Numbered from the stretch's first letter, positions 1 to 7,978 are shown. The stretch: 11,495 bases of DNA from JALOAP01 sp964632355 (GCA_964632355.1 CAZWBW010000087.1:1-11495), one strand, 5' to 3'. A program made the numbers and translations. The notes: generated by a model from the sequence alone, not told the origin.

Positions 1-2
1 AG

Positions 3-1019
3 TTCGTGGTCGACCTCTTTTCCCAGTACGCGATGGAGTGGATGGAGGTCGGGCGCCAGCAGTACTCCGGCTATAAGCAGCACGCCTGGGTTCAGCGAAC
101 CCGCACCCTGCTCGCCATGCAGCTCACGATGGCGGACTTCGTGCTGACCTGTAACGAACGCCAGCGCGACTCGTACATCGGCATGATGATGTCGCTCGGG
201 CTCATCTCGCCGAAGGTCTACGACGACGACCCGACGCTTCGCCGCTACATCGATGTGGCGCCCCACGGCATCCGCAAGGAGCCGCCACAACCGGGCGACC
301 CGGTGCTCCGCGGCGTTCGCGAAGGCTTCCGGCCAACCGACAAGATCATCGTGTGGAACGGCGGGATCATCCAGTGGTACGACCCCGCCACGCTGCTCGA
401 AGCGCTCCGCCGGCTCAACCGGCCCAACGTGAAGCTGCTCTTCCTCGGCGCCGCCTACCCCGGCATCCAACACCTCGGCACCGGGATCCGCTTCCAGGAC
501 GCGAAGGCCATCGCGGAGCGGAACGGCCAGCTCGGCCGCACCGTCTTCTTCGAAGAAGGGTGGGTGTCGCACGAAAGCGCCCGGCAGTACGTCCTCGAAG
601 CCGACATCAGTGTGTGCAGCTACTTCGACAACCTCGAAACGCGGTACAGCCACCGCACGCGGTTCGTCGATCTCATCTGGGCCGAACTTCCGTTCATCTG
701 CACGCACGGCGACGTGCTCGCCGCCGAGGTAGAGCGCCGTGGCTGGGGGCTCGTCGTGCCCGAACAGGACCCCGACGCCCTCGCGCAGGCCATTGCACGC
801 CTGCTCGACGATCGCGACCTGTACAAGCAGTGCAAGGAGAACCTGGCCGCTGCCCGCCCCGGACTCCAGTGGGACGTGACCCTGCGGCCGCTCGTCGAGT
901 TCTGCCGCAACCCCGAGCCGCTGGCCCCGAAATGGGAGCGATTGCCCGGGCTGGCCCAGCGCATCGCGACCTACGCCGGGCGCCGCGCAGTCTTCCAGTG
1001 GGCCCGGCCGCGCGGCTAA
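3..1019 (+). CDS. Glycosyltransferase family 4 (GT-B), 5' end outside window
   Basis: C-terminal part of a GT-B fold glycosyltransferase that would move a sugar from a nucleotide-sugar donor to a cell-envelope or exopolysaccharide acceptor. The frame is open to the left edge. A GTG at 6 is available, but the visible protein begins in the middle of the N-terminal domain, so the true start is probably outside the window. The stretch with TCNERQRDSYIG, followed by a DDPTLRRYIDVAPHGI block, is typical of a bacterial GT4 subgroup that also carries an upstream DLYDP motif. The second Rossmann domain starts near position 350 (NGGIIQWYDPATLLEAL) and ends with the donor-binding region and a DPDALAQAI helix. 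No membrane segments or signal peptide are visible. Donor and acceptor cannot be read from sequence. The next gene is 102 bases downstream on the same strand. Family assignment is fairly secure; specificity is unknown. Confidence 0.85.
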   Translation, partial: FVVDLFSQYAMEWMEVGRQQYSGYKQHAWVQRTRTLLAMQLTMADFVLTCNERQRDSYIGMMMSLGLISPKVYDDDPTLRRYIDVAPHGIRKEPPQPGDPVLRGVREGFRPTDKIIVWNGGIIQWYDPATLLEALRRLNRPNVKLLFLGAAYPGIQHLGTGIRFQDAKAIAERNGQLGRTVFFEEGWVSHESARQYVLEADISVCSYFDNLETRYSHRTRFVDLIWAELPFICTHGDVLAAEVERRGWGLVVPEQDPDALAQAIARLLDDRDLYKQCKENLAAARPGLQWDVTLRPLVEFCRNPEPLAPKWERLPGLAQRIATYAGRRAVFQWARPRG

Positions 1020-1121
1020 GCCAAATTCGCTCCATCAATTTACAGGCCTTTTACACCCTCCTCCTGTTCTCGCGCGTTTTTACTTCCGTATGTGAATGCA
1101 CAACAGCGAGGAGTCTCCCGG
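1020..1121 (+). promoter_or_regulatory. AT-richer gap before the GGDEF-like gene, possible promoter
   Basis: This short gap is clearly richer in A/T than its surroundings. It holds two TTTACA hexamers (1039-1044 and 1050-1055, 11 bases apart), each resembling a -35 box, then a pyrimidine-rich run and TTTTTAC near 1077-1083. No convincing -10 box sits 16-18 bases after either hexamer, so a promoter here is only suggested. GAGGAG at 1108-1113 is the ribosome binding site that decides the next start. No hairpin terminator for the glycosyltransferase is visible. Confidence 0.25.
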
Positions 1122-1898
1122 GTGAACATGCCCTCTGCCCTGAACGCGCTGCTCGCACCCACGAGCGAAAGCTCGCTGGGGTCCGTCGAGACCCCGCTGG
1201 TGCTCCGGGTGCTGCGGCCCACGTCGTTTGCCCTCTGGTTCGTCGTTTTTTGCACCCAGGCGGTGACCGTAGCCTCGGGCGAGGAGGCCCGCTGGCTGCT
1301 GCTCGGGCTTTCTACCCTGCTCTTCGTCGGCGTTCACGTGCAGTTCTGGTACGAAGAATCGGAACAGGGCCGCCGCGTCCACCATGCCATCGAACGGATG
1401 CGTGGCCGCATCTACGAAGATGAGCTCACCGGCCTCCCGAACAGCCGCCACTTCGTCTTCGAACTGCGCCGCCAGATGATGCGCTCCGTCCGCAGCGGCC
1501 GCGGCTTCTCGCTCGTGCTCACCGACCTCCGTGGCTTCGAACGCGACCCCAAGACCGAGGAGAAGCTTCTCCCGCAGATCGCCAAGGCGCTCCGCATGGC
1601 CTCCGCCGAAGGTGACTTCGTCGCCCACCTCGAAGGGCCCGTCTTCGCCGCCATCGTCACCGACGACCGCGACCGGAGCGCCGCCGACAAGTCCGAGGCG
1701 TTCCTCATCGCGGTCGGCTCGTGCATTCCGCTGGAGAAGGCCGCCCTCGTCCAGCCCGTCGTTTCGCTGACCGGCTACGAAGGCGAGCTCGAAGTTCGCG
1801 ACTTCCTGCGGCGAGCCCAGCGCGACCTGGTCACCTCGCAGACGACCGGCACTGTCACACCGAAGCGCACGGTCATCGGCCCCGCCCGCGCCGCGTAA
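1122..1898 (+). CDS. Two-TM membrane protein with degenerate GGDEF domain
   Basis: Membrane protein of 258 residues. Hydrophobic segments at about 34-51 and 57-77 are followed by a short helix (about 78-97) and a GGDEF-type domain from about residue 98. The domain entry motif DELTGLPN (100-107) is intact. The active-site loop, normally RxGGDEF, reads HLEGPVF (169-175), so the catalytic acidic residues are gone. The DxD-like metal position is reduced to DLRGFE (135-140). Diguanylate cyclase activity is therefore not expected; a sensory, scaffolding or nucleotide-binding role is possible. The C-terminal half of the domain is also shorter than usual. Start: GTG 1122 has GAGGAG at 1108-1113 with an 8-base spacer; ATG 1128 and GTG 1092 are alternatives with poorer spacing. 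Family membership is likely; function is unknown. Confidence 0.75.
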   Translation: MNMPSALNALLAPTSESSLGSVETPLVLRVLRPTSFALWFVVFCTQAVTVASGEEARWLLLGLSTLLFVGVHVQFWYEESEQGRRVHHAIERMRGRIYEDELTGLPNSRHFVFELRRQMMRSVRSGRGFSLVLTDLRGFERDPKTEEKLLPQIAKALRMASAEGDFVAHLEGPVFAAIVTDDRDRSAADKSEAFLIAVGSCIPLEKAALVQPVVSLTGYEGELEVRDFLRRAQRDLVTSQTTGTVTPKRTVIGPARAA

Positions 1899-1978
1899 TT
1901 CGAACCGGGCGAGCAATCTGCAACCAACGGGTAAGCCCCGCGCGTCCACTGGCCCACCTCGCCGCAAAGCTCATGGGC

Positions 1979-1991
1979 TAGGATTGGCGCC
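1979..1991 (+). promoter_or_regulatory. Possible -10 box for leaderless transcript / weak RBS
   Basis: TAGGAT (1979-1984) fits the TANNNT -10 pattern and ends exactly 7 bases before ATG 1992, the spacing typical of leaderless mRNAs in many high-GC bacteria. No convincing -35 box is visible. The same bases contain AGGA (1980-1983) with an 8-base spacer, so a conventional ribosome binding site explains them equally well. The gap 1899-1991 holds nothing else that I recognise. Confidence 0.3.
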
Positions 1992-2450
1992 ATGAACACG
2001 GACAGTAATGGCGAGAAGCAGCACAAGGGCGAGTTCGACGAGCTCATGCGCGGGCGCGAGGAACTCGGCCAGGCGGTCGCGCAGCCCGTAGGCGACGACC
2101 CGAAAGCCTGGCTCAGCGGCGTTCAGCAGGCCGCCCACAGGCTCTTCGAGATCATCGAGAAGCACGAACTCTCCACCGAACGCGAAGGCGGCATGCTCGC
2201 CAACGTCGCCGTCCGCAGGCCGCACCTGATGCACGCGACCCAGCGCCTGCAGCACGAACACGACGACATGCTCCACCGGCTCGCCGAGATCGAGGTCGAA
2301 ACCGAGCGCCAGATCGCGGCCGAAGACTACAACCTCGACCTCGTGCGGCTGCAGGTGCAGGTGGTGCGGAACATCCTGCTGCTCCACCTCGCCCGCACAC
2401 ACGATCTGCTGTTCGAGGCCTACATTCGCGTCGAAGGGGTGGGCGACTAG
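1992..2450 (+). CDS. Hemerythrin-like four-helix protein
   Basis: Soluble all-helical protein of 152 residues, rich in His, Glu and Arg. The pattern fits a hemerythrin/HHE-like fold: H49 in the first helix, H58-E-L-S-T-E-R-E-G-G (58-67) in the second, the QHEHDD block (87-92) in the third, and HLARTHDLLFEAY (132-144) in the last. This spacing resembles a group of small actinobacterial and Chloroflexota hemerythrin-domain proteins ending in a DL(L/V)(Y/F)EAY motif. Such proteins may bind a di-iron centre, but one or more ligands could be replaced here, so iron or oxygen binding is inference. The N-terminal 20 residues are polar and probably disordered. The start at ATG 1992 has AGGA with an 8-base spacer, or may be leaderless. 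The gene ends 5 bases from the stop of the convergent aldo/keto reductase, and no terminator fits between them. Confidence 0.65.
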   Translation: MNTDSNGEKQHKGEFDELMRGREELGQAVAQPVGDDPKAWLSGVQQAAHRLFEIIEKHELSTEREGGMLANVAVRRPHLMHATQRLQHEHDDMLHRLAEIEVETERQIAAEDYNLDLVRLQVQVVRNILLLHLARTHDLLFEAYIRVEGVGD

Positions 2451-2455
2451 CGCCG

Positions 2456-3391
2456 CTACCGCGTGATCTCGTCGACCTCCGCCATCTCCTCGGGCGTGAG
2501 GCGCCACGCCGCGGCCGCCACGTTCGCCGCAACCTGTTCCGGGCTGGTCGCCCCCGCGATAACGCTCGCGATGTACGGCTTCGTCGCCAGCCACCCGAAC
2601 GCCAGCTCGAGCAGCGTGTGCCCGCGCGATTCGGCGAACGCCTGCAGCTTCTCCACTATGTCCCAGTTCCGGTCGGTGAGGATCCGCTGCGCCATCGGCT
2701 GCATCTTCGCGAGGCGCGTACCCTCCGGTGGCGGTTCGCCGCGGCGGTACTTGCCGGTCAGCAGCCCGCTCGCCAGTGGGAAATACGGCAGGATGCCGAG
2801 CCCGTACTTCTCGCACGCTGGCACCAGTTCCCGTTCGATGCGCCGGTTCAAGAGGCTGTATTCGTTCTGTGCCGAAATGAACCGCTCCACGTTGTGGCGC
2901 TCCGCCACGTAATGCGCCTCGACTGTCTGCCAGCTAGCGAAGTTCGAATGCCCGATGTAGCGAACCTTGCCCGACCGCACCAGGTCGTCGAGCGCCCGCA
3001 ACGTCTCCTCGATCGGTGTGCGTGGGTCCGGGTTGTGGATCTGGTAGAGGTCGATGTAGTCGGTGCCCAGGCGGCGCAGGCTGTCCTCGCACGCCTGCAC
3101 GATGTACTTCCGCGAACCGCCCGAGTTGTACACACCTTCGCCGAGCGGGTTCCCGAACTTCGTCGCGATTACCACGTCGTGGCGGCGGCTGCCGAGCGCC
3201 TTCCCCAGCAACTCCTCCGACTGGCCCTGCCCGTACGTGTTCGCCGTGTCGAAGAAGTTGATGCCGTGGTCGAGCGCCGCGTCCACCACTCGCTGCGTGG
3301 CCTCCGCATCCATGCGGGCCCCGAAGTTGTTGCAGCCGATGCCGACCACCGATACGCGCAGTCCCGAGTTCCCGAGGTTTCGATACTCCAT
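2456..3391 (-). CDS. Aldo/keto reductase
   Basis: NADPH-dependent oxidoreductase of 311 residues, a normal length for a (beta/alpha)8-barrel aldo/keto reductase, with no signal peptide. The full catalytic tetrad is visible: D48 and Y53 in the FDTANTYG motif, K78 in IATKFG and H119 in YQIHNPD. Other family marks are the N-terminal LGNSGLRVSVVGIG strand, GKVRYIGHSN (141-150), and ILPYFPLASGLLTGKY (200-215), which leads into the cofactor phosphate-binding loop. It is closest to the YhdN/general-stress or L-glyceraldehyde-3-phosphate reductase-like group; substrate is unknown. ATG at 3391 is chosen because the family N-terminus MEYRNLGNSG begins there. The open frame continues 55 codons upstream, but that part is unlike any AKR and enters the ATPase gene. 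It lies 50 bases after the ATPase stop on the same strand, so it may be co-transcribed or use its own -10 box at 3417-3422. Confidence 0.93.
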   Translation of the reverse strand: MEYRNLGNSGLRVSVVGIGCNNFGARMDAEATQRVVDAALDHGINFFDTANTYGQGQSEELLGKALGSRRHDVVIATKFGNPLGEGVYNSGGSRKYIVQACEDSLRRLGTDYIDLYQIHNPDPRTPIEETLRALDDLVRSGKVRYIGHSNFASWQTVEAHYVAERHNVERFISAQNEYSLLNRRIERELVPACEKYGLGILPYFPLASGLLTGKYRRGEPPPEGTRLAKMQPMAQRILTDRNWDIVEKLQAFAESRGHTLLELAFGWLATKPYIASVIAGATSPEQVAANVAAAAWRLTPEEMAEVDEITR

Positions 3392-3416
3392 CCGTGCCCC
3401 CAACTGGTTTCGAAGG

Positions 3417-3422
3417 AGTATA
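3417..3422 (-). promoter_or_regulatory. Candidate -10 box (TATACT) for the aldo/keto reductase
   Basis: Reading the minus strand, TATACT (5 of 6 matches to TATAAT) stands in the 50-base gap after the ATPase gene, 25 bases before the AKR start codon. The -35 region 17 bases further upstream is GTGAGC, a poor match, so strength is uncertain. A start site near 3410 would leave a short leader of about 19 bases. No strong ribosome binding site precedes the AKR ATG; the best is GGGGG a few bases upstream. Confidence 0.4.
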
Positions 3423-3441
3423 GGGCCGGGGCCCCGGGCGC

Positions 3442-6204
3442 TCACGCCGCGCCGGTGGCAATGAGCCGCTGCCCCAACTCCGTTCGCCGAATGATGAACT
3501 TCTCGAGTTCGACGCCGCCGAAGACGAACGCCCCCGCCAGCCCGACGTGGAACCACTCGACGAGCGTCAGCCCTTCGGAACCGAAGACGCTGTTCATGAA
3601 CGGCAGGTAGGTGTACCCGAGCTGCAGCGGCACACAGGTCATCACCGCCAGCAGCGCAACCTGGTTCCCGAACAGCCCCTCCCGGTTCGTCACCGGCCCG
3701 AGAATGCTGCGGCTATTCAGCAGGTACACCATCTCGCCGATGACGATCACGTTCACGGCGACCGTCCGGGCCGTTTCGACGCTGGCGCCCTGCGATTCGT
3801 GATAGAGAAAGAGCCCCAGCGACGCCACACCCATTAGGAGCGAGACCAGCGTGACCCGCCAGATGAAGAACCCCGACGCCATCGACTGGCCGGGCGGCCG
3901 CGGCTTTCGCGCCATGATGTCGCGCTCCGCCGGTTCGAATGCCAGCGCCACGCCGAGCGTGCTCGAGGTGACCATGTTGTTCCAGAGGACCTGCGCCGGC
4001 GTCAGCGGCAGCGTGAGCTGGAACAGGATCGCCGCCATCACGCCAAACACCTCGCCACCGTTCGTTGGCAGCATGAACAGGATGAACTTCTTGATGTTGT
4101 CGTAAACGGCGCGGCCTTCCTTCACCGCCGCCACAATGGTCGCGAAGTTGTCGTCGGCGAGGACGATGTCGGCGGCTTCCTTGGCGGCCTCGCTGCCCTT
4201 CATACCCATCGCCACGCCGACATCCGCCCGCTTGAGTGCCGGGGCGTCGTTCACGCCGTCGCCCGTCATGGCGACGACCTGGCCTTCTTGCTGCAGCGCC
4301 CGCACCAGCCGCAGCTTGTGCTCGGGGTTCGCCCGCGCGAACACGTCGGCTTCGACCACGGCGCGGCGGAGCTCCGCGTCGTCCATCGTCTCGATCTCCC
4401 GGCCCGTGATGACCGGCCGGCCGATCCCGATCGAGAGCTGCGATGCGATGGCGCGGGCGGTTTCGGCGTGGTCGCCGGTGATCATCTTCACGCGGATGCC
4501 GGCGCTGTGGCACTCGCGAACGGCGCGGATGGCCTCCTCGCGCGGCGGGTCGGCGATCCCGGCGAGCGCCAGCAGTTGCATCCCCGTGTCCACGTCGTCG
4601 AGGCCGAGGCCGTCCGTCCCGGGGTCGGCCGGTTTTGCCGCAATCGCCAGCACGCGCAGGCCCAGCGCCGCCATGTTGTGCGAAACCGACTCCCAGTACC
4701 CGGGGTCGAGCGGGCGCGGCCCGTCTTCGTGGAGCTGCTCCGTGCAATGCTCGAGCACCCGCTCCGGCGCACCCTTCATGAAGATCCAGGGCTGCCCATC
4801 GGGGCTGCGGTGATGCGTCGCCATGAACCGGTGTGTCGAATCGAACGGGATGACGCCCAGGCGCGGCCACGCACCCTCGTGTTTGTCGTGATCGAGCCCT
4901 CCCTTCATCCCGACGGTGAGCAGCGCGCCTTCCGTCGGGTCGCCCACGAGCCGCCACTCGCCATCCACCTCCCGGAGCCGCGCGTCGTTGCACAGGAGCC
5001 CAGCCCGGAGCGCCAGTTGCAGCACCGGGAACGCCGCCGGGTCGGCCGGGCGACCTTCGAGAAAGAACTGGCCTTCGGGCGAGTAGCCAACCCCGCCGAC
5101 ATCGAACACCCGGTCGCTCGTCGCGAGACGCTGGACAGTCATCTCGTTCCGCGTCAGGGTTCCTGTCTTGTCCGAACAGATAACCGTCACCGAGCCGAGC
5201 GTTTCGACCGCGGGCAGGCGCCGGACGATGGCGTGGCGGCGCGCCATTCGCTGCACGCCAAGCGCCAGCGTCACGGTCATGATCGCGGGCAGGCCCTCGG
5301 GAATCGCCGAGGCGGTCAGCGCCACCACGGTCACGAACATCTCGTCGGCGGGGTGCCCCTGCACCACCGTGCCGAACACGAACGTCGCGGCAGCCGTACC
5401 GACGATGATGAGCGCCAGGTAGCGCCCGAACCGGTTGATCTGGCGCAACAGTGGCGTCCCAACCGTGCGGACGCCCGCCAGCATCACGTTGACCCGGCCG
5501 AGTTCCGTCGCCTCGCCCGTGGCGACAACAACGCCCGTGCCGTGGCCGTTCACCACGATGGTGCCCGAATAGGCCATGCCGTGGCGGTCGCCGAGCGGGG
5601 TATCGAGCGGCACCGGCTCCGTGTCCTTCTCCACCGGCACCGATTCGCCGGTCAGCGCCGCTTCGTCGATGCGGAGCTCCCGGACCTCGATCAGCCGCAC
5701 ATCGGCCGGCACACGGTCGCCCCGGCGCAGCAGCACGATATCGCCGGGCACGAGGTTGGCGGCGTCGATATCCATGCGCTGTCCGCCGCGAATCACCAGC
5801 GCGTGCGGCGAAAGCATCTCCCGGATTGCGTCGAGAGCGGCTTCGGCGCGTCCCTCCTGCACGAAGCCGATAATCGCGTTCACCACCACCGCTACGAGCA
5901 GCACCACCGTGTCGAGCCACTTGCCGAGCATCGCGGTGATGGCCGCAGCCGCAAGCATCACGTAGAGCAGGACGTTGTGGAACTGCAGGGCCAACCGCAT
6001 GAGCGGGCCGCGCCGCTCCGGTGGCGCCAGCCGGTTGTGCCCGTACCGGGCGAGCCGCCGCCGAACTTCCTCTTCCGAAAGCCCGTTCGGCGAGACCTGG
6101 AGCCGCTCCAGCACTTCCGACGCGGGCAACGTGTGCCATTCCACGGACGCAGGCGCACCCGCCGCTCGGCCCTGGGTTGGCGCGCGCGTTGCCGAACCCG
6201 TCAC
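3442..6204 (-). CDS. P2-type cation-transporting ATPase (Ca2+/other cation export)
   Basis: Membrane pump coupling ATP hydrolysis to cation transport, about 920 residues, a full-length P2-type (SERCA/PMR1/CtpF-like) ATPase. Counting from GTG 6204: N-terminal cation-ATPase domain (about 25-75), TM1-2 (about 78-115), actuator TGES at 185-188, TM4 with SAIPEGLP (299-306), phosphorylation motif D345-KTGT, nucleotide-binding KGAPE (477-481), TGDH (576-579) and hinge TGDGVND (647-653), then TM5-10. TM5 keeps N715 and E718, but TM6 reads NNMVTSST, with Ser where SERCA has Asp800. Start is uncertain: GTG 6279, GTG 6204 (GGAG 10 bases upstream) and GTG 6144 (just before the conserved WHTL segment) are all in frame. 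I chose 6204 because the residues before it look non-coding. The AKR gene follows after 50 bases; the FAD gene is divergent. Exact ion is unknown. Confidence 0.93.
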   Translation of the reverse strand: MTGSATRAPTQGRAAGAPASVEWHTLPASEVLERLQVSPNGLSEEEVRRRLARYGHNRLAPPERRGPLMRLALQFHNVLLYVMLAAAAITAMLGKWLDTVVLLVAVVVNAIIGFVQEGRAEAALDAIREMLSPHALVIRGGQRMDIDAANLVPGDIVLLRRGDRVPADVRLIEVRELRIDEAALTGESVPVEKDTEPVPLDTPLGDRHGMAYSGTIVVNGHGTGVVVATGEATELGRVNVMLAGVRTVGTPLLRQINRFGRYLALIIVGTAAATFVFGTVVQGHPADEMFVTVVALTASAIPEGLPAIMTVTLALGVQRMARRHAIVRRLPAVETLGSVTVICSDKTGTLTRNEMTVQRLATSDRVFDVGGVGYSPEGQFFLEGRPADPAAFPVLQLALRAGLLCNDARLREVDGEWRLVGDPTEGALLTVGMKGGLDHDKHEGAWPRLGVIPFDSTHRFMATHHRSPDGQPWIFMKGAPERVLEHCTEQLHEDGPRPLDPGYWESVSHNMAALGLRVLAIAAKPADPGTDGLGLDDVDTGMQLLALAGIADPPREEAIRAVRECHSAGIRVKMITGDHAETARAIASQLSIGIGRPVITGREIETMDDAELRRAVVEADVFARANPEHKLRLVRALQQEGQVVAMTGDGVNDAPALKRADVGVAMGMKGSEAAKEAADIVLADDNFATIVAAVKEGRAVYDNIKKFILFMLPTNGGEVFGVMAAILFQLTLPLTPAQVLWNNMVTSSTLGVALAFEPAERDIMARKPRPPGQSMASGFFIWRVTLVSLLMGVASLGLFLYHESQGASVETARTVAVNVIVIGEMVYLLNSRSILGPVTNREGLFGNQVALLAVMTCVPLQLGYTYLPFMNSVFGSEGLTLVEWFHVGLAGAFVFGGVELEKFIIRRTELGQRLIATGAA

Positions 6205-6517
6205 AACCGCTCGGCTCCGCCTGCCTGCCCGCCCTTCGCCATCACACCGTCCCCCAGCGGGTTTCCCGCACGCGAGCACACGGGAGCCCGCCTCGTGGTC
6301 GTCGGTCTTTCAGACTACCCGATCTCGCCCGGACGTCGCCGTCCCCCGCACCGCTGGCCGGTCTGTGAACCACCCGTCACACCGGGCGAACGGGACGTGT
6401 GCGAGTTCGCAGAACCCGCATCGAGCGAGGCAGACGATGGCGGAAACAACTCCAGTGGCGAACCGCCGCACGACCTCCCCCGGGAGCCACGGACCAGCCA
6501 ATACGGAGGCACCCACC
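6205..6517. other. Divergent intergenic region between ATPase and FAD oxidoreductase
   Basis: About 310 bases separating two divergent genes, or less if the ATPase starts at 6279. On the minus strand TAGTCT (6312-6317) could be a -10 box for the ATPase, without a clear -35. It overlaps a small inverted repeat GTCT-TTC-AGAC (6304-6314 area). On the plus strand an in-frame ATG at 6437 with GAGG 6 bases upstream would extend the FAD protein by 27 residues. GGAGG at 6505-6509 serves the preferred start at 6518. I see no RNA gene, terminator or long palindrome here. Confidence 0.4.
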
Positions 6518-7915
6518 ATGGCCGACATCATCATCCTCGGAGCGGGAATGAACGGACTCACCGCCGCGATGCTGCTCGCCAACGACGGCTACAGCGTCAC
6601 CGTCCTCGAACGCGACCCCGCCGAGCCGCCCGCCGACGCCGATGCGGCCTGGCGCGAGTGGGAGCGGCGCGGCGTCGGCCACTTCCGGCTGCCGCACTTC
6701 ATCCTGCCCCGCTGGCGCACCGAAATGGCGGCGATGCTCCCGGCCGTCCTCACCGAAGCCGAACGCCTCGGCGCTCGCCGGTTCAATACCGTCACCAGCC
6801 TCCCCAGGGCCCTCACCGGCGGCGAACGTCCCGGCGACAATCGATTCGAAGCCCTCACTGCGCGGCGGCCGGTGCTCGAAACCGCCGTCGCGAACATCGC
6901 CCGGCAGACTCCCGGCGTCGAAATTCGCCGCGGCGTCGCGGTCGCTGGCCTGCTCGCCGAGCCACGCTCGCGCGGTGTCCCCCGCGTCACCGGTGTCGTC
7001 AGCGCCGACGGTTCGAAGTACCGCGCGAAGCTCGTCGTCGACATGACCGGGCGACACTCGGCACTGCCCGCGTGGCTCGAAGGCATCGGCGCCCGGCCGC
7101 TGGTGCAGGAAGCCGAGGACTGCGGCTTCATCTACTACGCACGGCACTTCCGCGCCCGCGATGGCTACATTCCCGACCACCGCACCCTCCTTATGGAGCA
7201 CTACCCATCCGTTTCCATCGGCACCATGCCCGCCGACAACGACACCTGGTCCGTGTTCTTCGTAACCAGCAAGACCGACCGCGCCCTGCGTGGCCTCGCC
7301 AAAGTCGACATGTGGAACCGAACACTCGCGAGCTACCCGCTCGTCGCGCACTGGGGCCAGGGCGAACCCCTCGAGGGCGTCGCGGTCATGGGCGGGATCG
7401 AAGACCGCCACCGCTCGCTCATCCGGGACGACGCCCCGGTCGCGACCGGCATCCTCATCGCCGGCGACGCCTGGGCCGCCACGAACCCGGCGCTCGGCCG
7501 CGGCATCTCGATGGGCGCCATCCACAGCCGCCTGCTCCGCGACACCATCCGTGTCGTCGGCCTCGACGACCACCGGGCCCTGTCGCTCGCGTTCCATTCG
7601 GCCACGATGGAGTACCTCGAGCCGATTTACCGGGCCACCGTTCGCACCAACCGGCACCGGTTCGGCGAACTCGCCGCGGCCGCCCGTGGCGAGGAGTACA
7701 TCCCCGAGGACCCGTCGTGGTTCGGCACCATCGAACTGGTGAACGGAGCACGTCAGGACCCCGACCTGCTCCGTGCGTACGCCGCCCTCGCCGGGCTGCA
7801 GCCGGGCCTTAGCCGGCAGGAGATCAAAGAGCGGCTCGACCGGCTCCCGCGCCAGCCACGCTATTCGCTCCCGGGCCCCTCGCGCGGCGAACTGCTCGAA
7901 CGCATCGCCGCCTGA
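6518..7915 (+). CDS. FAD-dependent oxidoreductase (monooxygenase / geranylgeranyl reductase-like)
   Basis: Flavoprotein of 465 residues. An N-terminal Rossmann fold begins at residue 2 with GxGxxG (G8, G10, G13) and ends at E31-R32, the acidic residue that binds the adenosine ribose. The mid-protein VVDMTGRHS (173-181) matches the DG motif of group A flavin monooxygenases, and GDAWAATNPALGRGIS (316-331) is the second FAD-binding GD motif. This places it with the UbiH/PHBH, halogenase and geranylgeranyl-reductase superfamily. The substrate (aromatic, isoprenoid or other) cannot be told. The C-terminal 90 residues look helical and family-specific. ATG 6518 is chosen because GGAGG stands 8 bases upstream and the FAD motif then begins at once, as is usual; ATG 6437 is an alternative. 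It appears to be a single-gene unit, divergent from the ATPase and followed by hairpins and a 164-base gap. Confidence 0.88.
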   Translation: MADIIILGAGMNGLTAAMLLANDGYSVTVLERDPAEPPADADAAWREWERRGVGHFRLPHFILPRWRTEMAAMLPAVLTEAERLGARRFNTVTSLPRALTGGERPGDNRFEALTARRPVLETAVANIARQTPGVEIRRGVAVAGLLAEPRSRGVPRVTGVVSADGSKYRAKLVVDMTGRHSALPAWLEGIGARPLVQEAEDCGFIYYARHFRARDGYIPDHRTLLMEHYPSVSIGTMPADNDTWSVFFVTSKTDRALRGLAKVDMWNRTLASYPLVAHWGQGEPLEGVAVMGGIEDRHRSLIRDDAPVATGILIAGDAWAATNPALGRGISMGAIHSRLLRDTIRVVGLDDHRALSLAFHSATMEYLEPIYRATVRTNRHRFGELAAAARGEEYIPEDPSWFGTIELVNGARQDPDLLRAYAALAGLQPGLSRQEIKERLDRLPRQPRYSLPGPSRGELLERIAA

Positions 7916-7925
7916 TCCAGTGGCA

Positions 7926-7973
7926 GGCGCTAGAGCGCCGGGCGCCCTACACCGGCGTCCGGCGCTTCGCGCC
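7926..7973 (+). terminator. GC-rich hairpins after the FAD gene, possible terminator
   Basis: Two small stem-loops directly follow the FAD oxidoreductase stop: GGCGC-TAGA-GCGCC (7926-7939) and GGCGC-TTC-GCGCC (7961-7973). They carry the same 5-bp stem, so they could also pair with each other in alternative ways. No T-run follows either one, so intrinsic termination is only possible, not clear. Confidence 0.35.
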
Positions 7974-7978
7974 ACCCG

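Noticed and set aside
3392..3556. 55-codon N-terminal extension of the aldo/keto reductase
   Set aside because: Arg-rich, unlike AKR N-termini, and it overlaps the end of the ATPase gene. The family begins at MEYRNLG.
2618..3610. 330-codon plus-strand open frame opposite the aldo/keto reductase
   Set aside because: Antisense to a gene with a complete AKR tetrad; its product has no recognisable fold or motif.
3713..6139. 808-codon open frame on the minus strand in another frame of the ATPase gene
   Set aside because: It lies inside the ATPase gene in a shifted frame. The ATPase frame carries all P-type motifs; this one is Arg/Gly/Ala filler.
5975..6517. In-frame N-terminal extension of the FAD oxidoreductase
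   Set aside because: It overlaps the ATPase gene antisense, shows no conserved segment, and the good GGAGG site and the FAD motif both favour ATG 6518. ATG 6437 remains a minor possibility.
4288..7812. Very long open frame on the plus strand (1174 codons)
   Set aside because: It runs antisense through the P-type ATPase and then out of frame through the FAD oxidoreductase. Its product is an Arg/His/Pro-rich low-complexity string, a usual by-product of strong GC3 bias.
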